The translations under genes and the position numbers were made by a program. Shown one piece after another: positions 10,662-22,174 of a stretch of DNA of 64,000 nucleotides. Each line of letters begins with the position of its first letter. Within the stretch, counting starts at the first letter, position 1. The stretch is from Ganoderma boninense. Its lineage: Eukaryota; Basidiomycota; Agaricomycetes; Polyporales; Polyporaceae. The stretch covers positions 868,001-932,000 of the forward strand of contig CM035309.1 of assembly GCA_002900995.3 (NCBI GenBank), in the 5' to 3' direction. Under the pieces are notes generated by a model. That model did no database searches. It saw nothing but the letters and a program-made list of their open reading frames with translations, and had not been told where the DNA came from.

Positions 10662-13007
10662 CTATTGTGGCGACGCACGCGCATGCGACGGCGGATGTGA
10701 CGAGCGCACGTACGATGGCGGCTCCGCGTTATACCCAGAACGCTCCCCGGCGGGCGACGACAGCCATGGCGGTGGTGGGACAGGCCCGCCCGTTGCGCTG
10801 TGCGGAGCCGATCCCGGTCCGTGAGGAGGCGGCATCATCCCATGAGGCGGGGCTCCCGAACCGCCTGGGGCACCCACTGGCATCAGTTGGTACGGGCCAG
10901 GGTGTGCAGGGCCCCCCGCGTGCATTGGGGGCTGTTTCGGTTGGTCATAAGGCGACGGAGGCGGCTGGCCCTGGTGCGGGGGTGGATGCGGTTGTGAGTG
11001 CGATGGCTCGCCTCCGTGCTCACCACCTCCGCCGCCGCCACCGCCACCACCACCTGCACCTCTCGCCGAGGCAGTGGACGCGCGCAATGTCTGCAAGTCA
11101 ATGGGTGGTGCCTTCCCGTTCGCATCCAGAGCCTTGTCCCGTTTCCGCATGAGCTTTGCGTAATCTGCAGGCGGACATCAGTCTACCACAGCCAGAGCAA
11201 TCTCCGCTGCACCGGTGACTTACGCAAACCGCACGCGTTACACAAGGTCCTCGCGCCGTCCGGGCCACGCCGCCACTCAGGCGTTTCACGAATATTGCAG
11301 GAATGGCACTTGCCCGGTGGAGTAGCCCGCTGAACAGTGTATCATCAGTAAGATCCCATTCCAGTGACAGATAGAAGCACGTACGCTGCGCTTGCGGTAC
11401 TTGTTCTTCTGCTGCCCAGGCGCAGCACCGCCCGTGCTCGACTGCCGCTTATTGCGAATGATCTGCATGTCTTGCTCCGCAGTCGATTGTGCCTGCTCGT
11501 CAGGGTGCGGGTGAGAATGCGCGAGAGGAGGGGAAGAGGAATGGTCGGCCGTCTAGCGTTGAGTTTCAACCAGGCACCATTAAGAGCAGCAGCACCGCAC
11601 TCACATCGTAGTGGACGATCGGCGCAGGCGGCTCGCCATCTCGGGCCATATCTTCCCATGGCCTTTTCGGCGGACGAACTTGCTCGTCCGCGGGGTTGCC
11701 GGCGGCGGCAGCGTAGTCGACCTCTTTCCGCGGCATCGCGTCGCCGCCCTCGATGCGCCGCAAGTCTTCGAGAAGACGCATGACGGTCGAGGCGTGGTAG
11801 TTCATCTCTTCGATCTCCTGCGGCGCGGGTTGCGCTGGCGGCTGCTGGCGAGTCATGCTCGCTGGGTAGTAGGTCAGGCACGACAGACAGTCTAATGACA
11901 ATAGTATCAGACGAACCGTAATGATTCGCAAAACGGTACAAAACATCACAATGCTTCAGGATCTGCAAGGCAATGTGAACACAAGGAGATCATGAAGTCT
12001 ACGCATTAGCCCACCTCCGCAATCACCTGATGACGCGCGTTAGCACGCTCCGCGTCTGCTGGGCTTGGAACTGGGGGAGCTGGAGCCCGAGCCTCGACGG
12101 GAGCGGGTACCAAAGCAGTGGTGCGCGTGTAGCCATTGAATTGTTGTGGAGGTGGTGGTTGTGGCTGCGCCGGAGGTTGCTGCCAGTGCTCCGCGGGCGG
12201 AGGATACGGACTAGGCGGTGGCTGTCCCTGGTGATGACTGGGAGCAGGGGGTGGTGGCATGCCATAATGCCCTCGGGGCATGGGCTGCGGGTATGGCGCA
12301 TACCCCGGAGGTGGATGCGGGTGTTGGTAATGGGGAGGCTGCTGGAGGTGTTCTGGAGGCGGGGCCGGGGGAACCTGTGAAGGTGGGCCCGGATGGTATG
12401 CCGTCTGAGGCGCCTGAGGAGGATACGGCGGGTACACGGTCTGCGAGAACGCCAAATCGAGAAAAACGAGCGCATCGACAATCGATGTGAATCACAACAA
12501 GTTAGCGCCATCAGTATAAACGCCCTTCACGGGAGAACCGAGGCTTACGTGAGGGGAACGTCCAGGCGAGACGCTGACGCCTTGCTGCGAGCGGGACCTT
12601 TTGGAGGAAGCGTCCGTAGGGTTCTCGGGACGCGGTGCACCCGCACTGGTACCGTTGTGTGTGGGCACACCCTGTGGGGGTTGCTGCGGCGAGGGAGCGG
12701 GCTGCGCGTACGGTGGGTCAGACTTGGATGAGGGCGCGTACTGGTGGTGCTTCGGGGGCGGGTCATGGGGGGGTGGCATGGAGGACGAGTGCTGGGGTTG
12801 AGGGACGGGCCCCGACGGACCATTGGAGCGGCTCCAAGGCTCATGTCTAGGACGGGCATGTTCGGGGCGTCCTTGGGGATTTGTGGGAGCTCCGTCCTGG
12901 CCCGGGGGAGGAAAGTTGAGGTCCTTGATGGACGGCAACCGAACCGAGTCCTGCATGGGGGCAGGGAGCGAGTAGGAGGAGTAGTGTGTCGGGTGCGAGG
13001 AGGACAT
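10662..13007 (-). CDS. GATA-type zinc-finger transcription factor
   Basis: Seven exons (13007-12549, 12440-12027, 11962-11917, 11861-11605, 11492-11385, 11329-11224, 11164-10662) give 630 residues in frame. The DNA-binding domain is a single fungal GATA finger of the C-x2-C-x18-C-x2-C class. It runs [19 protein letters not shown] to [16 protein letters not shown] and is split by the last intron after the final cysteine pair. It is preceded by a basic stretch (KNKYRKRS). A helical segment ([19 protein letters not shown]) before it could be a small oligomerisation region. The amino-terminal half is Pro/Gln/His-rich, and the carboxy-terminal tail has a run of about a dozen glycines followed by Pro-rich sequence, as in activation or disordered regions. 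No PAS domain is seen, so a WC-2 light receptor is unlikely. The start is the first ATG after a CT-rich leader. Confidence 0.9.
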
Positions 13008-16000
13008 GACAGCTGAGGAGGAGAGCGCAAGAGACAAGTTGGAGGACTGGAGTATATCTGGTCTATCTCCCGATTGACCCGGATCTGGTGAACAAATCGG
13101 AAGGAGCCAAATAGGGCGAACCAGAGGAAAATGGGGAAAACGTGGTATACAAGCGGAGAAAAGGGGGTTAAGAGTGCTGCACGGAGCAAAGCGCGGTGAG
13201 ACAAGCCAGCAGGGGCCGGAGGGGTAACGGAGAGGGGACGAGGGAGGACGGGAGGGGACGAAGAGGGGGGAGGAGGAGGATGGAAACAAGGAGGAGGAGC
13301 GGTCGGCAAACTAGATCACCAAACAAATCTGAGCGGAGTCTGAATCTGACGCGGCGAAATAACGCGTCCCAATTTCGCAAAATAAACGCCGATCCGCAAA
13401 TCGCCCGCCTGCTGGCCCCACCCCGTCCCCTGCACCCACCCGCGCAGGTCCGTCCGCATACAAGGAAATGGAGACGGCTGGAGGAGGGTGGAGGAGGAGG
13501 GCGCATCGAGGAGAGGGAGGCAAGATTGGAGTGCGAGGACGAGATCCGGATCAGCAATCTCGAGAACCGGGAAAGCCGGGAATCTCTGTGCCCGATACTA
13601 GATCCACCTCGTCCACTGCGGTACGTAAATTCCCCATCGCGGCGGAACGGCGATGCCCTCTCGGCGCCGCTCTTATTCCATCTCCCGTCATTCCAGCGGC
13701 CCTTTTCGCGCCTTCTGTTCTCCTCCCTCGCCCCGCCCCCATCCTGTCCCCCGCCGCAACCAACGACACGGCCGCTATCGGACGGTGATGGCGGGCTCGA
13801 CACGCTGCGACGGTGCGCGACGTTGGGCTGGCGGGTGATCTGAGACACGATGATATATGGCAGTTGGACGCCGGTGCCTGATACGGATGGCAGTCGTTGG
13901 GGGCCTAATAATATCGATCTGGATACGGTAGATCAGCCTCTTCTTCGGATCTTACCTACTCCCATTCGTCCCTCGTGGCGTCAACCATGCGCCCGATCCC
14001 CGCTTTGCGTCATCGCCCCAGCCCACGTCCTCCTCGTCCTAATCATCCACTCTCCCATCCACCGCGCGCAGGCTGCCCACACACAGCGCAGGCACGCTCC
14101 AGGCCCCGTCTCGGGGCGGGCATGCACGCACGAGGACAGACGTTCGGTGCCCTCGTGTATTTTACGACACCAGAGCCTGGGCCAGCGACTGGCAGCAGCA
14201 GCCTAAACCCCATCCGGCAGTGAATGCTCTTGGCCGAAAACGGCGGGTTCGCACATCGCTGGCACCCGATCGCCCAGTGTGACAACGATGCCCCTTGGGG
14301 GCCATCCACATGATGCCGCAACTTGCCAGCCCTCGCCCGCACAGCCTCGCCACTCGACGACAGGCACTCGCGCTCCTGGCCACCTGGGGGGGCTGGGACC
14401 CTCGCCACCCAGTCCCATGCCCCCCGGGCGTCCAGCGAGGGCACACACGAGAGAAGCCGCCCGCGCACTCAGGCCGTGACACCCTCGCGCCCCGCGAGGC
14501 CAGTCAGATGCGTCCCGGATCCAGCCCGCACGCAGCAGCGGCAAACCTTCGCGTCTCCAGACGTCGCCGGCCTCGCGCAACGAGGCGGACACAGGACCAC
14601 CACAGATCGGGCGGCGTGCAGGCTGTAGATTGCCTCGTCGTCCACGCCCGATAAGAAGGCCAGTGCCAGTCGCCGGTCGCACGCACGACCCAGAGGCGCA
14701 GGTGCACACGTGCGCGGGGAGCTTCGCGGTGTTATGGCGCCGAGCCCAATCTCCGGGACCCACCCCCCCGCCGCCCGCTACACGGGATGACAAACTCAGA
14801 CGGCCACCCACCCTCCTCGCCGCCAGCTGCGAGCTGTCAGATAGCATGACTGGGGGTGCCTGGCCTGCGGGCCCCCTCCGCGCCTCTTGTTGGCGACGGA
14901 AAGCTGGAATTGCTGATGTCCTTTCAGTTGTCTTCCTCGTCCGGGACCAAGCCCTCCGGAGCGGCGAGTAGCCTCGTTTCGCAGCGTCCGCGCGTCGGAC
15001 GCTAGCATGTATGTACGTACTCTCGCCGCTGACGGTTGCGCCCCACCCTTTCGAAGCACTCTGCTTCGCGCACCTAGTGGACGGCACAGGCCCCAGCAGC
15101 CCGACCCTGCGGTCTCGTGCAGACTGGTGCGCACTGACGGCACGAAACGCTTGCGCCCCCTCCGCCGAAAGTGCGCATTAGACGCAGCAGCCCGAGCTTG
15201 TGGCCGGCCGGCACGACGGGTCGCAGGCGGTGGGGGAAGGGGGGAACCGATGCGGTTCTGAGGTGAGTCGCCAAACGTCTGCTAACTACCGGGCTTCCCT
15301 GCTAACTGTCGCAGGTGGGCGACGCTTCGCGGGGTGACGGAACGTTGAACGTCGTTGTGGTAAGTTCGCGGCCCTCGCGGCCCACGATGCCGCCGCCCTC
15401 TCCCACCGGCGCTGAGGGCATCACGGTCGCCAGGCGCGGTGAGCACGGGTGCAGAGCCAGTCATGCGCGACGACCGTGGGGGCCCAGCTCGACTTCGAAG
15501 GCAAAGCTCGGGGCCTCGAACGAGCCACCGACACCGAGCAGCACGGCGCGTGCCGACGGGGAATCACCTGTCCAGAGGTCCCTTGGGGATCATGAATGGA
15601 GCCCTCGACGCATCCGCGAACGCGGGGACGCACGCAGCAGGGTCTGGCGGAGCTTGGAGTTTGCCTGTATCGCATCCGCCACGCCCCGGGTCTCAGGCTG
15701 CGGCAGGGCTCAGGTTTCAGGAGCCGCCCCGAACGCAATTGCAGATGCAGATGCTGCAGATGGATGGCACCGCACGACAGACTGAATGCGCGAATCCGAA
15801 GATGCCCGGGGCCATGGGGGGAAGGGCCACCTCGGTGTCTATTGCAAGTGATTCAGATTGCCCGCGCCCGGCGGATGCCTATGCATAATGCAATACATGG
15901 TGCGTTCCGGGCTTCGACTTCGACGCCGGGCCATGGGGGCTGGTGCGCGTCGCACGCACGCACTCACGCACCCGCGCGGAGGCGAGCATCAGGCGTCAGG

Positions 16001-18293
16001 ACACAGTGCGAGGAGTGGGCGAGATTTGCCCGTCCAGGAAGGACAGTTGATATTCGGAGGTACGTCGTCCTTGGATCAGTTGAACAGGCGATCCGAGCGT
16101 GGCTGTTGCCGAGGAAGGAAGCAAGGCGAGCTCCAGCGCGTCGTGTCCCATGGGCCGTCGGAATCAAGTACGAACCGTGTCCCCGTGCCAGGGCTGCGTT
16201 CACGATTCGCGAGGAGATCGCCTGCCTGGGCGATACACCGTGTCGTGCGCGGGTAAGGATCTGAGAGCTGGGTCGACGGACGCAATATTCCGTCAGGCGT
16301 CGGGGTCTGTATGCATGACGCATGCATCAGCATACAGTATACGTTAACGAGAGTTTGACATAGACTGTACGCACCATCGATATCGTACATCGCGCATACA
16401 AGGAAGAAATTCAGATGTATGCGCCCATGCGCTCCTAGTGCGCTTCGGTGGTTCCATAGGTTGGCGATGTCGTGCGCTGATCAGCCATTTACAACAGTCG
16501 ATATCTGCACGTCGTCCACCTGTGATTGTACATGTCGCTGGTCGCACCGACATTCCAAGTCAGTATAAATTCGCCATCGGGGCCAGTACGCCGCTATTGA
16601 GCCCACTCACAGTGCGTGTGTATCATTGCTGCCAGCGACGGGACTGGACCAATACTGTTTCAATGCATGCTCGGATCGCAAGGTTGGAGTCCAGGATCCT
16701 GTGGGATATCTCGGAGCCTTGATTCGGACTGGCAGCTGGCACGCTCAGTCGGAGTTGTGGCAATAGGGCATCAACGAGCCGTATGCGGTCAATGACGATC
16801 GCCTGATTTGGGCGTCCCTGAGCATACGCAGCGCAGCCGGTTGTTGATCATCGTACAGCATGTGCCGCGTGGTTCCCGAGTCGTGGAGAATGTCTGCCGA
16901 GACGGGGAGTCGATATCATTTCCAGCTCCATGGATCATGAACGCGCAGTGACGTACCGAGCGGGTCCCCCTTTGCGAACTTGCGTCCACCACTCGATCGT
17001 CCTTCGGTGGTGGCGACCACAAACACCGTGGGTTTGACGGGTTCATACGCGAGTCCAGGCCGGTAGGTACTCGTAGGCAAGAAATAAGGTCTTCGCCGTG
17101 CTCACGGTTTTTTCCACACAGATATTGAGGCCGGGATCCACTGACATGGTCATATACGTCATTTTATTGCAATGTTGCCGTACTGCAGTCTACGTTAGGG
17201 CCTAGGGCTCTAATGAACGACCTATGCAGGAAGAGAGGACGCTCACCACCGCTCCATGACCGAACGAAGACCACATTCCCTGAGACCACCCGAAGATTGA
17301 GTGCCTGTGACCTGCGCGATAGCGTGAGGTACGAGTGGCACGACGCCAGCCACCACCGCCTGGACTTCGCGACGAGGCCTCCGTTTTCCCATACGTCCTA
17401 CAAGCTCGATACCAACATTGATGCGGTGGAGACTGGCCAGGGACCGCGCCCGCAGACGACAACTTGCCGGCCCCAGCGGACGTCCGTCCGGGCCAGACGG
17501 GGACGCATACATCAACCCTGGCAGGGCTGGACACGTCGTCGGAATGCGACTGGGGTGCGGAGCGACGCGTGGTCGCTGAGGCCTGCGGCCCGTTCGTAAT
17601 GCGTAATGGCTAGCAGGGTTGAAAACACAGCCAGTGCGAGTGGCCGCCGGCGTTGCGAGGGTCCCGGCGCCCCATGGCAAAGAGGCTGTCGTCGACGGTT
17701 CGGGGCACATCCGCGCGAGCCCGCAGCTCTTGCGGACCGAGGAGGCCAGGTCGAGGGGGCAACGCGCAACGGTCAGAAAGCAGGCTTCAAGGTGGGTCGA
17801 GCGACGGAGATCCGAATATTGATCAGAATTCGGACGGGTGAGGTGTCGAACAAGCGCTGTGGGGGAAGCGATATTCAATATTCTGATTATTCAATTCACG
17901 ACCGTGTTCAGTCGCGGTGTTCCGCGGGGCCAGTCGGGCCAGGCGGCGGCAGAAGGTTTGCCGGGACGCGACCGTCTGCGGCCTCGTTGCCTCAATTGCA
18001 GGGGGGATTGGACCCGAGGTCATACGCATGCGCCTGCTAGTGCGTGACCCACAGTGGACTCGTTCGAGACGCTCTCGAGAGGGTCCGAATCACAGGCGCA
18101 AAGCTCGAGTAAATCACACGGCTGGAAAGATAACGGGGATGATTGAATAGGAGCCCACTAAGTATTGTTACAAGCCACGACAAACGGTCTGGAGTCCATC
18201 GCCAATGCTCCATTGAACTCGACGACGAGGGCCGCAGCTGGACGCTGCAAGTCACGTCATGGTCGACGTTGGCCTGGAATGCGCCGAGGGGCT
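13008..18293. other. Large GC-rich gene-empty region, 5.3 kb
   Basis: The part next to the GATA gene (about 13190-13310) is strongly purine-rich on the plus strand. It is therefore CT-rich on the coding strand of the GATA gene, fitting a long promoter or leader. The rest (about 13850-18290) contains many overlapping open frames on both strands, the longest about 290 codons. Their translations are rich in Arg/Ala/Gly/Pro without any recognisable domain, which GC-rich non-coding DNA gives by chance. No intact transposon motif was seen. It may be old, mutated repeat DNA, but I cannot show that. Confidence 0.4.
13190..13310 (-). promoter_or_regulatory. Pyrimidine-rich tract upstream of the GATA factor
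   Basis: Read on the minus strand this stretch is almost pure C and T, about 180-300 bases before the GATA factor start codon. Such tracts are common in strong fungal promoters and 5' leaders. Confidence 0.4.
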
Positions 18294-18655
18294 TCACTTC
18301 CGGCCGTACTGGTGGGCGGTGTAGCCACCCGAAGAGGTGTAACGGCTGTACCCGTTGCCGCTGTTGTAGTATTTGGAGCCGTCGGTGTTCGAGTAGTAGT
18401 AGCTACCATTGCTGCGTCGCATAACTTGTTGGAGACTAGGCTTCCGACAAGGAATGGAAGCACGTACCTGTTGCTGTAATGGTAGCCGTGGTTGCCGCTC
18501 TCGCTGACACGATGGTCGTAGGAGTTACCCTGCAAGACACCGGTCAGCGCCGATAGGATGTCATGTGGTCGACCCGAGAAGCATATTGCCACCTGCGAGT
18601 TTGTGCCCCGAGAGGTCACATCGTAGTGTTCACCAGTGTAAGTGTTCTGAGGCAT
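18294..18655 (-). CDS. Small Tyr/Gly/Ser/Asn-rich protein, tandem copy A
   Basis: Three exons (18655-18593, 18529-18468, 18411-18294) give 80 residues. I do not recognise a named family. Exon 1 ends in a TSRGTN segment, exon 2 carries DHRVSE and HGYHYSN, and exon 3 is a run of short beta-like units (GSYYYSN, DGSKYYN, GYSRYTSSGG) with alternating aromatic and small polar residues. There are no cysteines, no signal peptide and no membrane segment, so a soluble or repetitive beta-rich or disordered protein is likely. The neighbour at 19063-19414 is a clear paralog with the same intron positions and phases, showing recent tandem duplication. The start is fixed by alignment with that paralog and by a TATAAA 56 bases upstream. 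Confidence 0.75.
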
Positions 18656-18710
18656 GGTGGGCGAGGAGAAGATAGCGAATGGCAGTGGGGCCGTGTTAAG
18701 GGCCGTATCA

Positions 18711-18716
18711 TTTATA
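18711..18716 (-). promoter_or_regulatory. TATA box of small-protein copy A
   Basis: TATAAA on the minus strand, 56 bases upstream of the ATG at 18655. Confidence 0.5.
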
Positions 18717-19062
18717 TGACGGAGGCGGACAGGGGTAAAATGGAAAGAGTGGCACACTCAACACCCCGTTCTGCGAAGGATTCTGCGGAGTGCGGCCCAT
18801 TCCATTCCTGGCGCGTTCCGTTGTTTTAGTGCGGAGCCTTTGCATGCCTTGGGACGGATAGGCCAATGACTTGAAGGAACCTGCATGTAAATCCCCGCAA
18901 AATGACGAATATGCGAGTCACGCATACGAAGCGACACCCAACAGAGTTCTTCTCGATTTGACACATGGGCAGATAGCCCTATAGCTACATCATGCATTTC
19001 ACGCTGCGCTCCCCGAGCCTATTACGACGACCAGGACGTCGAGACGGATGATGCGTGATCAT

Positions 19063-19414
19063 TTATTGCCCATGGTTCTCCGTGACGTTGCCCCCCGAGG
19101 AGGTGTGGCGGCTGTAACCCTTGCCGTCGTTGTAGTAGCGAGAGCCGTCGAAGTTCTGGTAGTAGTAGCTACCATCCCTGGAGAGCGCATTACAGCATAG
19201 TGAAAGAAGATGAGCCGAGATATACGGACGCACTTGTTGCTGTAATGGTAACCGTGGTCACCATTCTCGGACACGCGGTGGTCCCAGTTGTTTCCCTGGG
19301 TGCACATGCATGAGTAACGGCTAGGTGGTGCTCAGAAGAGGTGAGGCGCACCCATTCATTCGTCCCGCGGGACGTGATGTCGTACTGCTCGCCGGTGTTT
19401 TCGTTGGTAGGCAT
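19063..19414 (-). CDS. Small Tyr/Gly/Ser/Asn-rich protein, tandem copy B
   Basis: Three exons (19414-19352, 19295-19234, 19177-19063) give 79 residues. Exons 1 and 2 have exactly the same lengths as in copy A (63 and 62 bases), and the two introns sit at the same positions and phases. By-eye alignment gives about 52 identical residues of 79. The conserved core is TSRGTN, DHRVSE-x-G-x-HGYHYSN, GSYYY-x-N-x-DGS-x-YYN and GYSR-x-TSSGG. The carboxy end diverges: copy B is acidic and amidic where copy A ends basic. No known domain, signal peptide or cysteine is seen. A CATAAAG element lies about 80 bases upstream. The function is unknown. Confidence 0.75.
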
Positions 19415-20243
19415 CGTCTCTGAAGAAAGAATCGAACAAAGCGACACGGAGGAAGGTTTCGGCTCCTACAGAAACTGGGCAACGACCGCTGCCTTTATGG
19501 AATACAGTCAAGGGTGCTGCGGTAACCCGTAAATAAGTCAACATGGACAAACAGCGCGCTTGTGGCTGAAGGACTGACACACCGACGCTTCTTCGACCAG
19601 TCTAGCCGCTCGACACTGTAGCCAGGAAATGCCACCGTCGCCTCTCCCGGTCCGCGATCATCCTGCCTCTTGCTTCAAGTTCCCATTCAGCCGCATCCTT
19701 CGCTGTTCTTTGTCTGTGCTCTGCCTTCCCTCAGGCCACGGCATTACGGATGACGAAACTCAGCTACTGATAAGAGCGATCCTGAGGATACGAAGTAGTA
19801 AGCCCTTCTCCAAATATGCTCGGAACGGAGGCCCGCAGGACGGTCATCTGACAAGCGAGGACGATGTGTGTGAATCATGTCGCGGTGCGAGTGCTGTCCA
19901 TCCGCTGCTGCCTTACCTCGCCATACGCCTCTCTCATTTACCCTATATTATGGCACCGACGATGGTCCATACAGCACTCACCATCACGCCATCGATAGTA
20001 GGAGCCCATCCTTATCCTTTGAGATCACTCAGAGCTTAACTCTTTTACTGGATTCTACATCTGTCAGCCTTTCCCAGAGGGCTCAACACAACCCGCGCGC
20101 TCGGCATGATCGTGCCAGATACCATTCCAGTCACAGGCCTCGCGACGCTCGCCACTATTTAAGCACACAAGTCCCCGACAACGTCCCAGGCTCCTCGTCC
20201 TCCACTACAACCGTTCTCTACGCCCGCTGACAGGAGAGAAAGC
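19415..20243. other. Divergent intergenic region, 0.8 kb
   Basis: It separates the small-protein copy B (minus) from the aldo-keto reductase (plus) and must hold both promoters. No coding sequence is recognised. Confidence 0.5.
20156..20162 (+). promoter_or_regulatory. TATA-like element of the aldo-keto reductase gene
   Basis: TATTTAA, 88 bases upstream of the ATG at 20244. Confidence 0.4.
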
Positions 20244-22174
20244 ATGTCCGAGCACCCCAAGTACGACACCAAGGGCATGCCTTTCCGGCTCCTTGGCAGC
20301 AGCGGCCTCCGCGTTCCGCTCTTCTCGCTGGGAGGATGTGCGCGGTTCCATCCTCGATCGCGGATCTGCAATCGATACTCATCTCACCTCGCATATCTAG
20401 GGCTCACGCTCGGAGGGTCTGTCAAGGGTGATCCTGTCAAGGTCTGTGATTCTCCAGACTCTCATCTTATGTCCTCTTCTCACCCGAGGTGCGTCGAAAC
20501 GTCTGCAGGAAATCATCAAGACGGCATGGGACAACGGCATCAACATGATCGATTGCGCTGAGTCGTACTCGGAGGGAGAGAACGAGATCGCAGTGTACGT
20601 CACTACGTCGTTCTGGACGCGAAGCCTCCGCGTAGAACCTGACACGGGTTCACCATGTTCAGCGGGCGGGTGATCAAGGAACTCAACTTCCGCCGCACTG
20701 ACTTGATCGTCACCACAAAGCTCTTCTGGGGGACTCGCAGGGGTCCTAATGACATGGGTCTTTCTCGGAAGCAGTGAGTATATGCGCCTCAGCTTCGGTC
20801 TATGACGAGGTTCTTAGTATTCACGATCGCAGCATCATCGAAGGCACTAAGGAATCCCTGGAACGCCTTGGGCTCGAATATGTCGACGTGATCTTCGCCC
20901 ACCGTTCTGACCACACGGGTATGGAACATTGAATGGACGTTCCAGGCATTTGGCTGAGACTTTCGCGGACAGTCCCGATGGAGGAGGTTGTTCGCGCGTT
21001 CAACTTCGTTGTTGAAAAGGGCTGGGTGAGGAAACACCATTTGACTCACCTTCGAGTGGTCTAGACGTTAATATGATCCAAGGCTCTGTACTGGGCAACG
21101 TCCGAGTGGTCGGCGCAGGAGATCGAGGAAGCCCACCGTATGTATGCGCTGTGTTATCACATCGACCCGGTGCTTATTACATATCCCAGACGTTGCGACG
21201 CGACTCAATCTCATTGCACCCATTGCGGAACAGTGCCAGCACCAGTACGTACACGCGCGGCTTATATGCGCTTCTAGTGCTCAGAAGGTCTGCTCCCAGC
21301 CTCCTTCACCGCGAACGACCGGAGCGCGAGTATGCGTACGTCGCCCACGACCTCTCCTAACACGAACCCGCTGATTCATGAAACTGTATCTTCCCTTAGC
21401 CCCCTCTACCGCAAGTACAACCTCGGCACGACCGTCTTCTCTGCTCTCGCCGGTGGTATCCTCACCGGCAAGGTAGGATCCTTCACACACGTGCAATACT
21501 GTCTGCAATGGGCTCATTTTTTCCTCTCGACATAGTACAACGATGGCATACCGGAGGGCTCCCGTCTGCACGTTGAACAGGAAGATCAGTTCAAGCGCAA
21601 AATCACTTTCCTCGAGTCGCCCGAGGGTCAAGCACAGATCGCGATTGTGCGCAAACTCTCCGAGTTCGCTGAGAAGGGTCAGTCCACCCCCCTGCACGCA
21701 TCTCCTCGTGTTTCGCTGACCACTGACTACTATCGCGACCGTGACGGCTTACGCGCGGAACAGAGCTGGGGTGCACGTCGACGCAGCTCGCGCTCGCGTG
21801 GGTCGCGCGGAACCCGAACACGTCGACGGTCATCCTGGGCGCGACGAAGCCCGAGCAGCTGCTCGAGAACTTGAAGGCGCTCGAGCTCGTGCCCAAGCTC
21901 ACGCCCGAGGTCCTCGCCAAGATCGACGCGATCGTGGGCAACAAGCCCGCCCCGTGGGTGAGTGCCTCCCTCCTTCGCCGCAGGCTCTGATGTGCCCTCC
22001 CCTGGGCCTGCCTCCCCCCTCTTCTTCTGCTTCTGTCCTTCTCCCGCGTTCGTGTGCGTTCTGGTGGTCACAGACACGTTGCTGACTGCCTGTTTCTCAT
22101 AACTCAAACTCATTACTTAGCCGACGTATGGACGCCCCGCGCTGGACGTGTTTGCGAAGCTGAGGGAGCTGTAG
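20244..22174 (+). CDS. Aldo-keto reductase, voltage-gated K+ channel beta-subunit type
   Basis: Thirteen exons join in frame to 359 residues: 20244-20337, 20401-20441, 20509-20594, 20663-20773, 20833-20918, 20973-21025, 21083-21137, 21190-21244, 21300-21335, 21400-21472, 21536-21677, 21764-21957 and 22121-22174. The barrel begins [27 protein letters not shown] supplies the Asp and Tyr, TTKLFWG the Lys and FAHRSD the His of the AKR catalytic tetrad. The carboxy-terminal NADPH-binding part includes [36 protein letters not shown] and [16 protein letters not shown] are hallmarks of the Kv-beta-like (AKR6) group, which in fungi are soluble NADPH-dependent aldehyde reductases. The high intron density leaves some exons as short as 36 bases; all phases agree and no frame break was needed. 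Confidence 0.93.

Noticed and set aside
12492..13289. Longer amino terminus for the GATA factor starting upstream of 13007
   Set aside because: The added residues are a Ser/Pro/Phe-rich translation of a CT-rich leader. The ATG at 13007 begins the conserved-looking [15 protein letters not shown] part.
14203..15087. Open frame of about 294 codons on the minus strand
   Set aside because: The translation is Arg/Gly/Ala/Pro-rich with no domain, overlaps equally long frames on the other strand, and lies in GC-rich DNA where long chance frames are expected.
17243..17878. 211-codon minus-strand frame
   Set aside because: No motif, no splice-supported continuation, and overlapping frames on the plus strand.
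20820..20840. Splice acceptor at CTTAG before TATTCACGATCGCAG in the aldo-keto reductase
   Set aside because: It would insert five residues not found in the family. The acceptor GATCGCAG gives the expected [13 protein letters not shown] join.
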